A stretch of DNA of 64,000 bases from the NCBI RefSeq assembly GCF_002000245.1, contig NZ_MTCM01000005.1:124001-188000 (forward strand). The letters are read 5' to 3'. The DNA comes from Sphingobacterium sp. CZ-UAM. Lineage in GTDB: Bacteria; Bacteroidota; Bacteroidia; Sphingobacteriales; Sphingobacteriaceae. A program made the translations under genes and the position numbers. The notes under the pieces are model-generated. The model did no database searches. It saw only the letters and a program-made list of their open reading frames with translations, and was not told the DNA's origin. Below, piece after piece: positions 51,205 through 60,651 of the stretch. How positions within the stretch are numbered: position 1 is the stretch's first letter; every line of letters starts with the position of its first letter.

Positions 51205-52497
51205 TTACTTTAACGGAGTCTTTAACTTGATGAAGTAAATACCATTCTTATCAACGGTATTTATAGCAGGTAATATCTTAGATTTATAAATCCCCTCTCC
51301 TGTAACCCCGAAATCATCATCATTACATATTGCAATTAAAGAAGAATTAATAACAGCCAACCCTTCTGCTTTATCGTGCGGATATAATTCTTTGATGTCT
51401 GTCATTAAATCAGACACTAATGTTTTTTTTACAGGTATTATATTATTCGCAGCCAGGGTAGCAGCGTCTTTTAGTTCTTCTACACTCTTCCCATAAAACA
51501 GCTTCCCATTCTCCCCATTTTTATCATCAGATATATCCGTTGCCCCCGAAAGGTCTATATGATAGATTTTTTTGAATACCTTGTTCCGTGTTGCCGCCGT
51601 CGCATATTCACCGTCACGTTCCAGTACAATAAACGTAGAGTTAGACACCGCAGCAATTTCACTCACGGCTTGCAGGTCCGGCTGTTCCATCATATAGACA
51701 TACTGTTTTGTATTTCCTGTCGCAATATCCATAGTGACTATACGGATAACCAAAGAATTCTTCACCGCATCCTTAGAAGGATTATAGAGGGGAAATTGCA
51801 TGATACCAACCAGTGTCTTTCCATCCGGCGTAATAGTCAAGCCCTCCATTCCGCGATTTGGACGACGCTTAGCAAATACCAATGGTAATTTCTTCCCTGT
51901 TGTCCAAGGATTGATCCGCTCAATCTCCTTTCCAGAAGCATCAAAGTGAACAATATGTGGCCCATATTCGTCACTTACCCACCAAGAGCCATCGGCAGCT
52001 CTCGCCAATCCTTCCGAGTCGATACCGTCTTCGCTTTTTCCCAAATCATTTCCATTCGTATCCAACGCTTTTTCTCCCGACCCACCTTTACCCTCAGGGT
52101 TCGGCAAGCCGTTCAATTTTACGCCGTTTTTATTCTTTAATTCAATTGCTGATTCAAAAACCAGCACATTATCTTTTAATCGAAATTTACCGATCTGCGG
52201 TGTAAACATTGGGTTAGCAAAAACTTTGCTGTTTTTCTCTGTTCCATCAATATTTGGTCCACGATCCGTTAATAAATAAAAGACGGTTTTATCATTCGGA
52301 TCCTGAACCATAGAAGACCCATACCCACCATTGTATACCTTGACTTCACCAACCGTACCCAATACTTTTGGATCTGTGGCTACTGCCTTATCCGGATAAG
52401 TTAAATTAACAATTGGATCGATTATCTTTGACACATCGTCCTTACTGCAGGAGGCACACAAAAGAGCAATCCCCAAGGCACTGTATAATTTTCTCAT
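51205..52497 (-). CDS. Lipoprotein with esterase-like activity of phytase domain
   Basis: 430 residues. Signal peptide with lipobox (LLCASC, lipidated Cys17), then a beta-propeller-like domain. DSEGLARAADGSWWVSDEYGP, NRGMEGLTITPDGKTLVG and KAEGLAVINSSLIAICNDDDF are the phytase-like (PF13449) repeats. The proteins are thought to act on phosphorylated or ester substrates outside the cell, but the activity is not established for most members. A -7 box lies 20 nt before the ATG. Converges with gltD. Confidence 0.85.
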   Translation of the reverse strand: MRKLYSALGIALLCASCSKDDVSKIIDPIVNLTYPDKAVATDPKVLGTVGEVKVYNGGYGSSMVQDPNDKTVFYLLTDRGPNIDGTEKNSKVFANPMFTPQIGKFRLKDNVLVFESAIELKNKNGVKLNGLPNPEGKGGSGEKALDTNGNDLGKSEDGIDSEGLARAADGSWWVSDEYGPHIVHFDASGKEIERINPWTTGKKLPLVFAKRRPNRGMEGLTITPDGKTLVGIMQFPLYNPSKDAVKNSLVIRIVTMDIATGNTKQYVYMMEQPDLQAVSEIAAVSNSTFIVLERDGEYATAATRNKVFKKIYHIDLSGATDISDDKNGENGKLFYGKSVEELKDAATLAANNIIPVKKTLVSDLMTDIKELYPHDKAEGLAVINSSLIAICNDDDFGVTGEGIYKSKILPAINTVDKNGIYFIKLKTPLK

Positions 52498-52516
52498 AAT
52501 TTGTTCTATTATCCTG

Positions 52517-52524
52517 CAAACATA
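52517..52524 (-). promoter_or_regulatory. -7 promoter box of the phytase-like lipoprotein gene
   Basis: Minus-strand TATGTTTG, exact consensus, giving a leader of about 15-20 nt. Confidence 0.55.
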
Positions 52525-52710
52525 AACCTCGCATATTAGGCAATCATTAACAAATGTTTAAATAACTTACATCCACCACCACATCATAATGACAAATAAA
52601 AATAGCTTGCCTTTATGGAATTTGATTTTTCATTGCATCCAAGGAAAAATAGGCAAAGGAGTTTGAGCGCGTTCCGACTCCGATAAAAATAAACCAACAA
52701 ATTTATACGG

Positions 52711-55700
52711 ATGAAAAAGACAATATTAGCCCTCCTCACCCTATTGGTATTTTCCAATGTGGATACAAAGTCTCAAGTAAGACCTGCCCGTGAGGTACCC
52801 AGCTTAAAAATAAAAAACGAGCAAGGTATCGATGCAGCAAAACTGGTCGACCTAAAAGTAGCTGTCAGTATTTTTGGAAATATTGCAAAAACATCGATGA
52901 CCATGACTTTCGAAAACAGCACAGACCGGGATCTTGAAGGGGAACTTACTTTCCCGATGCCTGAAGGTGTTTCCGTTAGCGGTTATGCACTGGATATCAA
53001 CGGAAAACTACGTCAGGCGGTACCGGTAGACAAACATAAAGGCACCGAAGTTTTTGAAAGTATAGAAACACGACGTGTAGACCCCGGATTGCTCGAAAAA
53101 GTAGAAGGAAACAATTTCCGAAGCCGAATCTATCCCCTACCTTCGAAAGGACGACGTACGATCCAGATCAGTTATTCCGAGAACTTAACACCAGAATCCG
53201 ATCAGGCATTATATTATTATCTGCCTTTGAACTATAATTTCCTTATTGAAAACGTCGAGCTGAACATCAATGTCTACCAAGGCAATAAGAAGCCAAGCTT
53301 TACAGAGCTGCCTGATGGTTCCTTGGCATTTACTGAACAAAACCATAACTACGCAGCTACATTACATAAGCAAAAGTTTAAATCCTCAAAGAATCTCGCG
53401 ATTAAACTCCCTTTAAGCGAAAACACCGTCTCAGGATTAAAACAATTCAACCAGGATAGCAGTTTTTACTTTCTTGCCAATGCGAAATTGGAAATACCCA
53501 AGCAGACGCAAAAAAAATGGGGCAACAGTATCGCCATTATCTGGGATCGTTCATTAAGTTCAAAAAATAGAGATCTCGAAAAAGAGTTGAGCCTCCTGGA
53601 TCAGTTTTTCAGTGACAACCAGAATATATCCGTGGATCTAGGTTATTTAGACATACGTTTCAGCAAAGCCCGGACATTTCAGATCAGTCAGGGAAACTGG
53701 GAAGAGTTGAGAAATTATCTAAAACAGACTGTCTATGATGGTGGAACTGACTATAGCCAAGTAAAGAGCGGCGTACTGCATGGCGCAAATTACCTGTTTT
53801 TCAGCGACGGACTTTCAACATTCGGCAAGGGTAAAATTGAACTTGATCAGCCTACTTACTGTATCACCTCCTCAAGCAGTTCAGACTATGCCAATCTAAA
53901 ACAAATTGCTCAGGCCCATTATGGGAAAATGATTAATTTGACAAATACGACCGTAACTCAAGCCTACAGTACGTTAAATCTGCTCGACCTGCTCTTTTTC
54001 GGAGTAAAAGAACAAGATGCTTTTACAGAAATCTATCCTGAGAAAGGCTCACCTGTTCAATCTTATTTTTCTGTCTCGGGACTTGGCAAAGACAGTAGGG
54101 CAAAAGAAATCACAGTTTTAGTCGGTGATGGCACACAGATCATTAAAGAAATCAAAGTGCCATTAAAACCCGACAATGGAGAGATCGATCTGCAACAGAT
54201 CTGGGCGCAGAAAAAAATAGAGGCCTTGGACGTCCAATACGAAGATCATCGTGAAGAAATCGAGGCAATCGGAAAACAGTTTGGCATAGTGACACGAAAT
54301 ACCAGTCTAATTGTTCTGGAAGATGTGGAAGATTATGTACGCTATGCAATTATGCCGCCAGCAGAGTTACTTCCCGAATACAACCGACTCCTAAAAGAAG
54401 AACGTATAGAAAAGGAAGAACGTGTAGCAGATTTATTGACCCTGGCCCACAATATCACCGAGCAACTCCAATCCTGGTGGAATACCGACTTCCAGCAAAA
54501 AACCAAATATCCACAACGGGGCCGGCCTACTGATACAACTATTGCACAAGAGGCTCCAATTGCCAGCACCACCATCCCACATCTCCCCACTCCTCATTCG
54601 GCAAGCCCTGTGGCCACACCACCGGTCGTGGAATCCAGATCATCAGTGGGGACTAGTGACGGCAAGAGCATGTCTGCAGTCGCCAATTCAAGAGCTACTA
54701 CTGAAGCGGCCAGCGAAGTAACACTCGAAGAAATCTCATCGAAGGATGTACTTAAAGAATCCGTCACGATAGTCGCTGACGAAGCTGTAGATGTACCCGT
54801 AGCTGGAGTAGGGGCGACCAATACCCTCAGCAACGCAACCGGCAAAATCAGTATTCCCGAAATAAAGGAAGACAATGCTTACCTAAAGAAGCTCAATCAA
54901 TCCAAAGATCCTTACAAAAGCTATCTTCAGCTACGGGATCAGTATATGGGAACACCGACCTTCTATTTCGATGTTGCCAACTTCTTTTTCAAAAAGGGAG
55001 ATAGGCAAAAGGCTTTACTCGCCCTAAGTTCGTTGGCTGACCTGCAAATCGAAAATGCAGATCTTTACAAGACCATTTCCTACAAGCTTAGGGAATGGGG
55101 AGATGTTGACAATGCATTGTATATAACTGCTAAAGTACTGAAATGGAGACCAATGGATCCGCAAAGTCATCGTGATTATGCCCTGGTATTACAGGATAAG
55201 GGTCGGTACAAAGAAGCGCTGGAACAACTTTATGGCATTTTGACACAAAGTTATTCACCCGAGGCCGCTAATCGGGACGATGGCATTGAGGAAATCCTTG
55301 TGATGGAGATCAATAACCTTATCAAACTCCAGAAAAGTGCAACGGCTAAAGTTGCTGTGGAAAAGAAACTTGTCGCTGACTTACCTGTTGACATGCGGGT
55401 AGTCATCAATTGGAATTCCCAAAATACCGATATTGATCTCTGGGTCACAGACCCCAATGGAGAAAAATGCTTTTACAGCAACCCCGCAACAGCCATTGGA
55501 GGTCGGCTAAGTAATGATTTTACAGGAGGCTATGGTCCAGAACAATTCTTATTAAAAAAAGCATTGAAAGGGAAATATAAAATAGAAGTTGATTTCTATA
55601 ACGATAGCTCCTTGACTCTGGCTGGCCCTGCCGCTGTCTTAGCTGAAATCTTCACCTATTATAGTTCAGGAAGACAAGAGCGCAAACTCACAACGATCTA

Positions 55701-55752
55701 CCTTGACCGCGACAAAGAAAGAAATATGTTAGTGGGAGAATTTATATTTTAG
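52711..55752 (+). CDS. VIT/VWA-domain exported protein with TPR and DUF2135 domains
   Basis: 1013 residues. Signal peptide (1-22); VIT domain (about 30-165, EGELTFPMPEGVSVSGYALD); a VWA domain starting at NSIAIIWDRSLSS, with MIDAS-like DxSxS at Asp279 (DRSLS); a Ser/Thr/Ala-rich linker (about 610-710); TPR-like helices (about 740-860, including DVANFFFKKGDRQKALLALS); and a C-terminal DUF2135 beta domain (INWNSQNTDIDLWVTDPNG). Related proteins are found across Bacteroidetes as putative surface or periplasmic adhesion and scaffold proteins. Monocistronic. Function unproven. Confidence 0.85.
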   Translation: MKKTILALLTLLVFSNVDTKSQVRPAREVPSLKIKNEQGIDAAKLVDLKVAVSIFGNIAKTSMTMTFENSTDRDLEGELTFPMPEGVSVSGYALDINGKLRQAVPVDKHKGTEVFESIETRRVDPGLLEKVEGNNFRSRIYPLPSKGRRTIQISYSENLTPESDQALYYYLPLNYNFLIENVELNINVYQGNKKPSFTELPDGSLAFTEQNHNYAATLHKQKFKSSKNLAIKLPLSENTVSGLKQFNQDSSFYFLANAKLEIPKQTQKKWGNSIAIIWDRSLSSKNRDLEKELSLLDQFFSDNQNISVDLGYLDIRFSKARTFQISQGNWEELRNYLKQTVYDGGTDYSQVKSGVLHGANYLFFSDGLSTFGKGKIELDQPTYCITSSSSSDYANLKQIAQAHYGKMINLTNTTVTQAYSTLNLLDLLFFGVKEQDAFTEIYPEKGSPVQSYFSVSGLGKDSRAKEITVLVGDGTQIIKEIKVPLKPDNGEIDLQQIWAQKKIEALDVQYEDHREEIEAIGKQFGIVTRNTSLIVLEDVEDYVRYAIMPPAELLPEYNRLLKEERIEKEERVADLLTLAHNITEQLQSWWNTDFQQKTKYPQRGRPTDTTIAQEAPIASTTIPHLPTPHSASPVATPPVVESRSSVGTSDGKSMSAVANSRATTEAASEVTLEEISSKDVLKESVTIVADEAVDVPVAGVGATNTLSNATGKISIPEIKEDNAYLKKLNQSKDPYKSYLQLRDQYMGTPTFYFDVANFFFKKGDRQKALLALSSLADLQIENADLYKTISYKLREWGDVDNALYITAKVLKWRPMDPQSHRDYALVLQDKGRYKEALEQLYGILTQSYSPEAANRDDGIEEILVMEINNLIKLQKSATAKVAVEKKLVADLPVDMRVVINWNSQNTDIDLWVTDPNGEKCFYSNPATAIGGRLSNDFTGGYGPEQFLLKKALKGKYKIEVDFYNDSSLTLAGPAAVLAEIFTYYSSGRQERKLTTIYLDRDKERNMLVGEFIF

Positions 55753-55869
55753 TTCGCCTGAAAGATAGGATGAGGGTGGGGTTCAAAAGAAGCAAATCCG
55801 CTGCATTTGAAGAGTGAAATAGATCTGCAAGCGAGTAAGAGTAGAGTGAAAGAATATGAGCAGAGTGAA

Positions 55870-55901
55870 AGAAAAAAGGTGTCCAACTTTGCTGGACACC
55901 T
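55870..55901 (-). terminator. Terminator of the EamA transporter gene
   Basis: Stem AGGTGTCCA / TGGACACCT with a 7-nt loop; on the minus strand it is followed by TTTTTTC. Ends 10 bp beyond the stop of the EamA gene. Confidence 0.9.
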
Positions 55902-55910
55902 CAGTAATCT

Positions 55911-56828
55911 TTAGTGCAATTTGCGGATGATTAGCTCCTTTTGTCGTTTCTCCAACTTCGTTTTCACATAAGGATAGGTAAATACAGCACCGAGAACGAT
56001 ACATGCTCCGAGATAAAACCCACCGCTCATGGTTTCCTTCTGTCCAAAAATCAACATCGCCAAAAGTATACCATATACCGGCTCGAGGTTAGTCGTCAAT
56101 GCAACAGTAAAAGCCGATAGTTCCTTCATCACCGCTACTCCCATCACATAGGCTACTGCCGTACAGACTACCCCCAACAACAGCAGATAGATCAAATCCT
56201 GTTGTCCTAGATACATCTCAGTACTAAAATCCCCTGTGAATAGCATTAATATACTGATCCAAAAACAGGCTCCTAGCATTTCATAAAATGTAATCAGCGT
56301 TGGACTGGATTTCTTGACCATCCTAGCATTGGCAATAGAAAATATACTTGCACAGAAAGCGCAACCGAGGCCAGCCAATAGACCAAGCAGATAATGTGTC
56401 TCAAACGAAAATATGGTGTAAATCCCCAAAATGATTACCAGACCAACGACAATATCCAATAACGCGATACGTCTTTTGTTAACAATAGGTTCCAATATAG
56501 CCGTAAACAATGTCACAGAGGATAAAGTTACCAAAGTCACCGAGACCGTTGATACTTTGATGGAATAGAAAAATAAGACCCAATGTAAACCAACAATAGC
56601 CCCCACCATAAAAAACTGGAAAAACTGTTTTCTAGAAACCAATATCGATTGTTTGGTCAACAGAAAATAGGCCAGTAGTGAAACAGACGCTATCGCTACA
56701 CGATACCAAACCAGGTGAATGGCAGAAACAGAAATGAGACTACCCAAAATCCCTGTAAACCCCCAAATAAGAATTGTTAAATGCAGAATTAGAATATTCC
56801 GATTTAGCTGAATTTTAGACATATTCAA
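55911..56828 (-). CDS. EamA-family (DMT) transporter
   Basis: 305 residues with about ten hydrophobic segments in two EamA repeats (5+5). TILIWGFTGILGSLISVSAI and SLEPVYGILLAMLIFGQKET-like NLEPVYGILLAMLIFGQKET are the repeat signatures. Drug/metabolite transporters of this family export small metabolites such as amino acids; this member is unassigned. It lies downstream of the LptG-type gene on the same strand. Confidence 0.9.
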   Translation of the reverse strand: MNMSKIQLNRNILILHLTILIWGFTGILGSLISVSAIHLVWYRVAIASVSLLAYFLLTKQSILVSRKQFFQFFMVGAIVGLHWVLFFYSIKVSTVSVTLVTLSSVTLFTAILEPIVNKRRIALLDIVVGLVIILGIYTIFSFETHYLLGLLAGLGCAFCASIFSIANARMVKKSSPTLITFYEMLGACFWISILMLFTGDFSTEMYLGQQDLIYLLLLGVVCTAVAYVMGVAVMKELSAFTVALTTNLEPVYGILLAMLIFGQKETMSGGFYLGACIVLGAVFTYPYVKTKLEKRQKELIIRKLH

Positions 56829-56931
56829 TAGAATATAAATTATTTTGTAATAGCGATGAAACGATTAGCAGCAGCGCTTATTTTTCCCTTTGTTATATTA
56901 ACTGCTTAAGCCAATGTGATATGAATTGGAG

Positions 56932-58011
56932 CTATTTTGGTGCTTTTATCGCAAGATAAACTGCGACCAATAAAAAAGTCACATTTGGAATCAATACCGC
57001 TATCAATGGCGGCAATCCCCCTTTCAGTGAAAACATGGTAGCAAACTGGATAAAAACAATATACGTAAAACTTAAGCCGATTCCGATACCCAAACTTAAA
57101 CCGATCCCCCCCCTGACTTTCTTGGAAGAAAGCGCAACTCCCATAAGTGTCAAAACAAAAGCCGAAAATGGATAAACATAACGTTTATATTTTTCAAGCA
57201 ACAGATCATTCATGACTCCTGTCCCCCTAGTTTTCTCTTTATGGATACGGACATTAAGTTCCCGCGTGTCCATTGCAGTAAACATATTATCCCTTAATTC
57301 AAAATCCGAGGGTTTCATATCCAAGGTCGTATCTTTGACTGTCCCTTTGTCCATTCGCTCATGTAGCCCATTGATAATCCGGTTTGTGTAGCCCTCTATT
57401 TTCCATTTCGTCGCTACGGAGTCCCATGTGATACGGTCCGCCATCATCTTCTCTCTTAAGGTATCACCTTTGAAAATCTCCAGCACAAAACCATAGCCCG
57501 TCTTGGTGGTGTTATCGAAATTATCAATATAAACGTAGCTGTTTTTATCCAACTGCATATGTGTGGATACCCGGGAGTTATCCTTCAAAGGTTTTACATA
57601 AATATTCTCAAAATCCACTTTCATTTTATTCGTATGTGGAATAATGAATATATTAAATATGAAAGAAACAGCAAAGATTATTGTTGCGGCAATCATATAT
57701 GGTCGCAACAAACGGTTGAAACTGTACCCCGCACTTAATATCGGAACAATCTCCGTCTGATCCGCCATTTTCGACGTGAAAAAGATAACTGCAATGAAGT
57801 TAATTAATGGACAGAGAAAATTAAGATAGAATGGAATAAATCCCGCATAATACTCAAAGACAATCTTATCTAAAGGTGCCTTATATTTCAGAAAGTCATC
57901 CAATCTTTCGGATACATCAAAGACGACCATCACCACGGTGAATATGGCCATCGTAAACACGAATGTTGTCAGGTACTTTTTGATGATGTAACGATCGATT
58001 AACGAAAGCAT
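56932..58011 (-). CDS. LptF/LptG-family permease (YjgP/YjgQ)
   Basis: 359 residues. Six membrane spans in two clusters (about 13-35, 55-75, 98-120, and three in the last 95 residues) around a soluble periplasmic beta-domain (about 125-265). LSLIDRYIIKKYLTTFVF and EIVPILSAGYSFNRLLRP are the family signatures. LptF/G with LptB extract LPS from the inner membrane toward LptA. Together with the OstA-like protein (38.3 kb) this is a second LPS-export component in the window. LptG versus LptF cannot be resolved here. Confidence 0.9.
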   Translation of the reverse strand: MLSLIDRYIIKKYLTTFVFTMAIFTVVMVVFDVSERLDDFLKYKAPLDKIVFEYYAGFIPFYLNFLCPLINFIAVIFFTSKMADQTEIVPILSAGYSFNRLLRPYMIAATIIFAVSFIFNIFIIPHTNKMKVDFENIYVKPLKDNSRVSTHMQLDKNSYVYIDNFDNTTKTGYGFVLEIFKGDTLREKMMADRITWDSVATKWKIEGYTNRIINGLHERMDKGTVKDTTLDMKPSDFELRDNMFTAMDTRELNVRIHKEKTRGTGVMNDLLLEKYKRYVYPFSAFVLTLMGVALSSKKVRGGIGLSLGIGIGLSFTYIVFIQFATMFSLKGGLPPLIAVLIPNVTFLLVAVYLAIKAPK

Positions 58012-58018
58012 ATTGTTA

Positions 58019-58053
58019 GATTTGAGTATTAAGATATGAGATTTGAGACTCTA
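58019..58053. repeat. Degenerate heptamer repeat
   Basis: Five consecutive 7-mers of the type GATTTGA (GATTTGA, GTATTAA, GATATGA, GATTTGA, GACTCTA) between tgt and the LptG-type gene. Short purine-rich tracts with a similar flavour occur at 55811-55875 and 42304-42386. Confidence 0.5.
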
Positions 58054-58111
58054 CTACTGCAAGCCTAGGACTTACATACTTTATCTATATTTTATTTTTT
58101 ATTTGACGCTA

Positions 58112-59242
58112 TTACAAACGCTGATCCAAAATTTTCACCATTTTATTTTTCCAGTCATAGAATGTTCCGTCGATGATTTTCTCACGGGCTTGATTGACCA
58201 ACCAAAGATAAAAATGTAAATTGTGTAATGAAGCGATTTGCGCGCCCAAAATTTCCTGCGATTTTATCAGATGCCGTAAATAAGCCTTTGAATAGAATTG
58301 ATCGGCATGTAAATCACTTTCCGCTTCAATAGGCGAGAAATCATCCTTCCATTTTTCATTCTTGATATTGATGATCCCATTTTGTGTAAAGAGCATACCA
58401 TTCCGCGCATTACGCGTTGGCATCACACAGTCAAACATATCAACTCCCAAAGCGATATTTTCCAGGATATTCACTGGCGTACCTACCCCCATTAGATAAC
58501 GCGGTTTTTCTTTAGGTAAAATATCACAGACCACTTCGGTCATTGCATACATTTCCTCTGCTGGCTCTCCGACAGATAATCCACCAATTGCATTCCCATC
58601 CCGATTAAAGGATGCGATTGTTTCCGCGGATTTTATTCTTAAATCTTTGTAAACTGATCCCTGTACAATCGGAAACAATGTCTGATCATAGCCATACAGC
58701 GGATCCGTACTATCAAAACGATCGACACAACGTTTCAACCAACGATGAGTCATATCCAATGAACGACGTGCATAACCATAATCACATGGGTAAGGCGTAC
58801 ATTCATCAAATGCCATAATGATATCCGCACCGATAATACGCTGTGTATCCATTACATTTTCAGGCGTAAAAAGATGTTTTGAACCATCAATATGCGAACG
58901 GAAAGTTACTCCCTCTTCTTTAATCTTACGCACTTCTGTCAAGGAATAGACTTGATAACCACCGGAATCTGTCAAAATCGGACGGTCCCAGCCATTAAAC
59001 TTATGCAATCCGCCAGCCTTGTTCAATACATTCAATCCCGGACGCAGATAAAGATGATAGGTATTCCCTAGAATAATCTGTGCTTCAATATCATTTTTCA
59101 ACTCATGCTGATGAATGGCCTTCACCGTACCGGCAGTACCAACAGGCATAAAAATAGGAGTTTGAATAGGACCGTGTGCAGTTTCAACAACACCCGCACG
59201 TGCTTTTGATAGTCTATCTTGTGCTTGTAGCGTAAATTTCAT
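58112..59242 (-). CDS. tgt: tRNA-guanine transglycosylase (queuine/preQ1)
   Basis: 376 residues. Exchanges the wobble guanine of GUN tRNAs for preQ1. Catalytic Asp271 in FDCVMPTRNARNG and Asp92 in TDSGGYQVYSL; MPVGTAGTVKA starts the barrel. The zinc-binding CxCx2C...H site is absent: the place where it should stand (about residues 304-316) reads SPIEAESDLHADQFYSK, with no cysteine. This looks like the normal state for Bacteroidetes Tgt. Transcribed with a long leader from a box at 59389-59396; followed by the LptG-type gene after 100 bp. Confidence 0.95.
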   Translation of the reverse strand: MKFTLQAQDRLSKARAGVVETAHGPIQTPIFMPVGTAGTVKAIHQHELKNDIEAQIILGNTYHLYLRPGLNVLNKAGGLHKFNGWDRPILTDSGGYQVYSLTEVRKIKEEGVTFRSHIDGSKHLFTPENVMDTQRIIGADIIMAFDECTPYPCDYGYARRSLDMTHRWLKRCVDRFDSTDPLYGYDQTLFPIVQGSVYKDLRIKSAETIASFNRDGNAIGGLSVGEPAEEMYAMTEVVCDILPKEKPRYLMGVGTPVNILENIALGVDMFDCVMPTRNARNGMLFTQNGIINIKNEKWKDDFSPIEAESDLHADQFYSKAYLRHLIKSQEILGAQIASLHNLHFYLWLVNQAREKIIDGTFYDWKNKMVKILDQRL

Positions 59243-59388
59243 TAATATTTTCCTCTGAGACTAAGTTCATTTTAGTAGACTGACCTCCGTATATATTTTT
59301 CCATTAATACCGCGAGACTGTTTTCAACGACGGAAATATGGTTCCGCTAGCGTGTATATTGACATCCGTCTTTTCCTAAAATATGTTG

Positions 59389-59396
59389 CAAAAATA
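59389..59396 (-). promoter_or_regulatory. -7 promoter box of tgt, with long structured leader
   Basis: Minus-strand TATTTTTG, exact consensus. The predicted 5' leader is about 140 nt and contains a hairpin at 59329-59370 (GACGGAAATAT paired with ATATT + TCCGTC with a 4-nt bulge). Confidence 0.5.
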
Positions 59397-59472
59397 CTAT
59401 AAAAAGATTTGCAAACAGGATGTTTCGGGAATAAATTATCATTTTCCTTTATAAAAAGATTATGATTGCGCT

Positions 59473-59480
59473 TATCTTTG
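59473..59480 (+). promoter_or_regulatory. -7 promoter box of the glycosyltransferase gene, near-leaderless
   Basis: TATCTTTG, exact, 6 nt before ATG 59487. It lies inside the longer open frame from TTG 59466, which is rejected. Confidence 0.65.
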
Positions 59481-59486
59481 TGGGCT

Positions 59487-60629
59487 ATGCTTGACCTACA
59501 TGTATTTTTGGCCAATCTTCCATATATTGTATTTGGAATATTAGGTCTTTTCCTATTGGCACAATTATATTACATCTTATTTGTTTACAGCAAATTGAGC
59601 AGGTACCAAATTGAATCTAATCAAACGGAAACCGATCTTCCGCCCCTATCTGTTATTATCTGCGCGCACAATGAGCAGGATAATCTTCGGGAATTCCTAC
59701 CCAGTATCCTAAATCAAGATTATCCCAATTTCGAAGTGATTGTCGTCAACGATTTCTCGACAGATGAAACCCCTTGGGTACTGCAGGAGTTTGATGAACA
59801 ATATGCCCATTTAAAGATTGTTGAGATCAAGGAACATATCCGATTGAAACATGGTAAAAAATTCGCAGTAAGTATGGGGATCAAGGCTTCAAAACACGAG
59901 ACCTTGGTATTTACCGATGCAGATTGCGCTCCACAATCCGATCAGTGGCTGAAAGAGATAGCATTCGCCTTTAAGCCTGAAACCGAAATCGTATTGGGCT
60001 ATTCACCTTATTTTAAGAAAAGAGGGCTACTCAATCTCTTAATCCGGTTCGAAACGAGCCACACAGCCATGAGTTACCTCGCCTATGCACTCAAAGGAGA
60101 TGCTTATATGGGCGTGGGCCGCAACATGGCCTACAAGAAAGGGCTCTTCTTTCGCAACAAAGGATTTGCAGCTCACATGCATATTAAATCAGGTGACGAT
60201 GATCTTTTTGTCAATCAAAATGCAACAGCGATAAATGTCAATATCGCCCTTTCACCGGCCGCTATTGTTTACTCCGCACCCAAAACAACTTGGAAAAGCT
60301 ACTATAAACAAAAAGCAAGACATTCAGGTGCCTCTACTATTTATAGAAAACGTCACCAGCGCATGCTGGGCACACAACTGGTATCTGCTGTATTGTTCTA
60401 CCTAACCCTAATCGCGGTGGCTATTGCGTTCCCTTCTTTTTGGTATGTTGCCCTTACGGCTTACCTATTGAGACTATTCTGCCAATGGGCCGTTTTTACA
60501 GCTATTTACAAGAAACTTGAAGTGAAAGAACTGATTTGGTGGCTTCCTTTGGTAGACTTCATCTACTATTTCTATATTTGCATCAATGGTTTGTTCAGCC
60601 GAAAGAAGAAAAAAATAAGCTGGAAATAA
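59487..60629 (+). CDS. Family 2 glycosyltransferase with membrane anchors
   Basis: 380 residues from ATG 59487. N-terminal hydrophobic segment (about 13-35), then a GT2 catalytic domain: LSVIICAHNEQDNLREFLPS, VFTDADCAPQSDQWL (DxD) and SGDDDLFVNQNA in the acceptor region, and two or three C-terminal spans. Closest in layout to membrane glycosyltransferases that make polysaccharide or glycolipid. The QxxRW motif of processive synthases reads QKARH, so it may not be processive. Substrate unknown. 22 bp before rsmG. Confidence 0.85.
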   Translation: MLDLHVFLANLPYIVFGILGLFLLAQLYYILFVYSKLSRYQIESNQTETDLPPLSVIICAHNEQDNLREFLPSILNQDYPNFEVIVVNDFSTDETPWVLQEFDEQYAHLKIVEIKEHIRLKHGKKFAVSMGIKASKHETLVFTDADCAPQSDQWLKEIAFAFKPETEIVLGYSPYFKKRGLLNLLIRFETSHTAMSYLAYALKGDAYMGVGRNMAYKKGLFFRNKGFAAHMHIKSGDDDLFVNQNATAINVNIALSPAAIVYSAPKTTWKSYYKQKARHSGASTIYRKRHQRMLGTQLVSAVLFYLTLIAVAIAFPSFWYVALTAYLLRLFCQWAVFTAIYKKLEVKELIWWLPLVDFIYYFYICINGLFSRKKKKISWK

Positions 60630-60651
60630 TTCACCCTTAAAACATCACATT

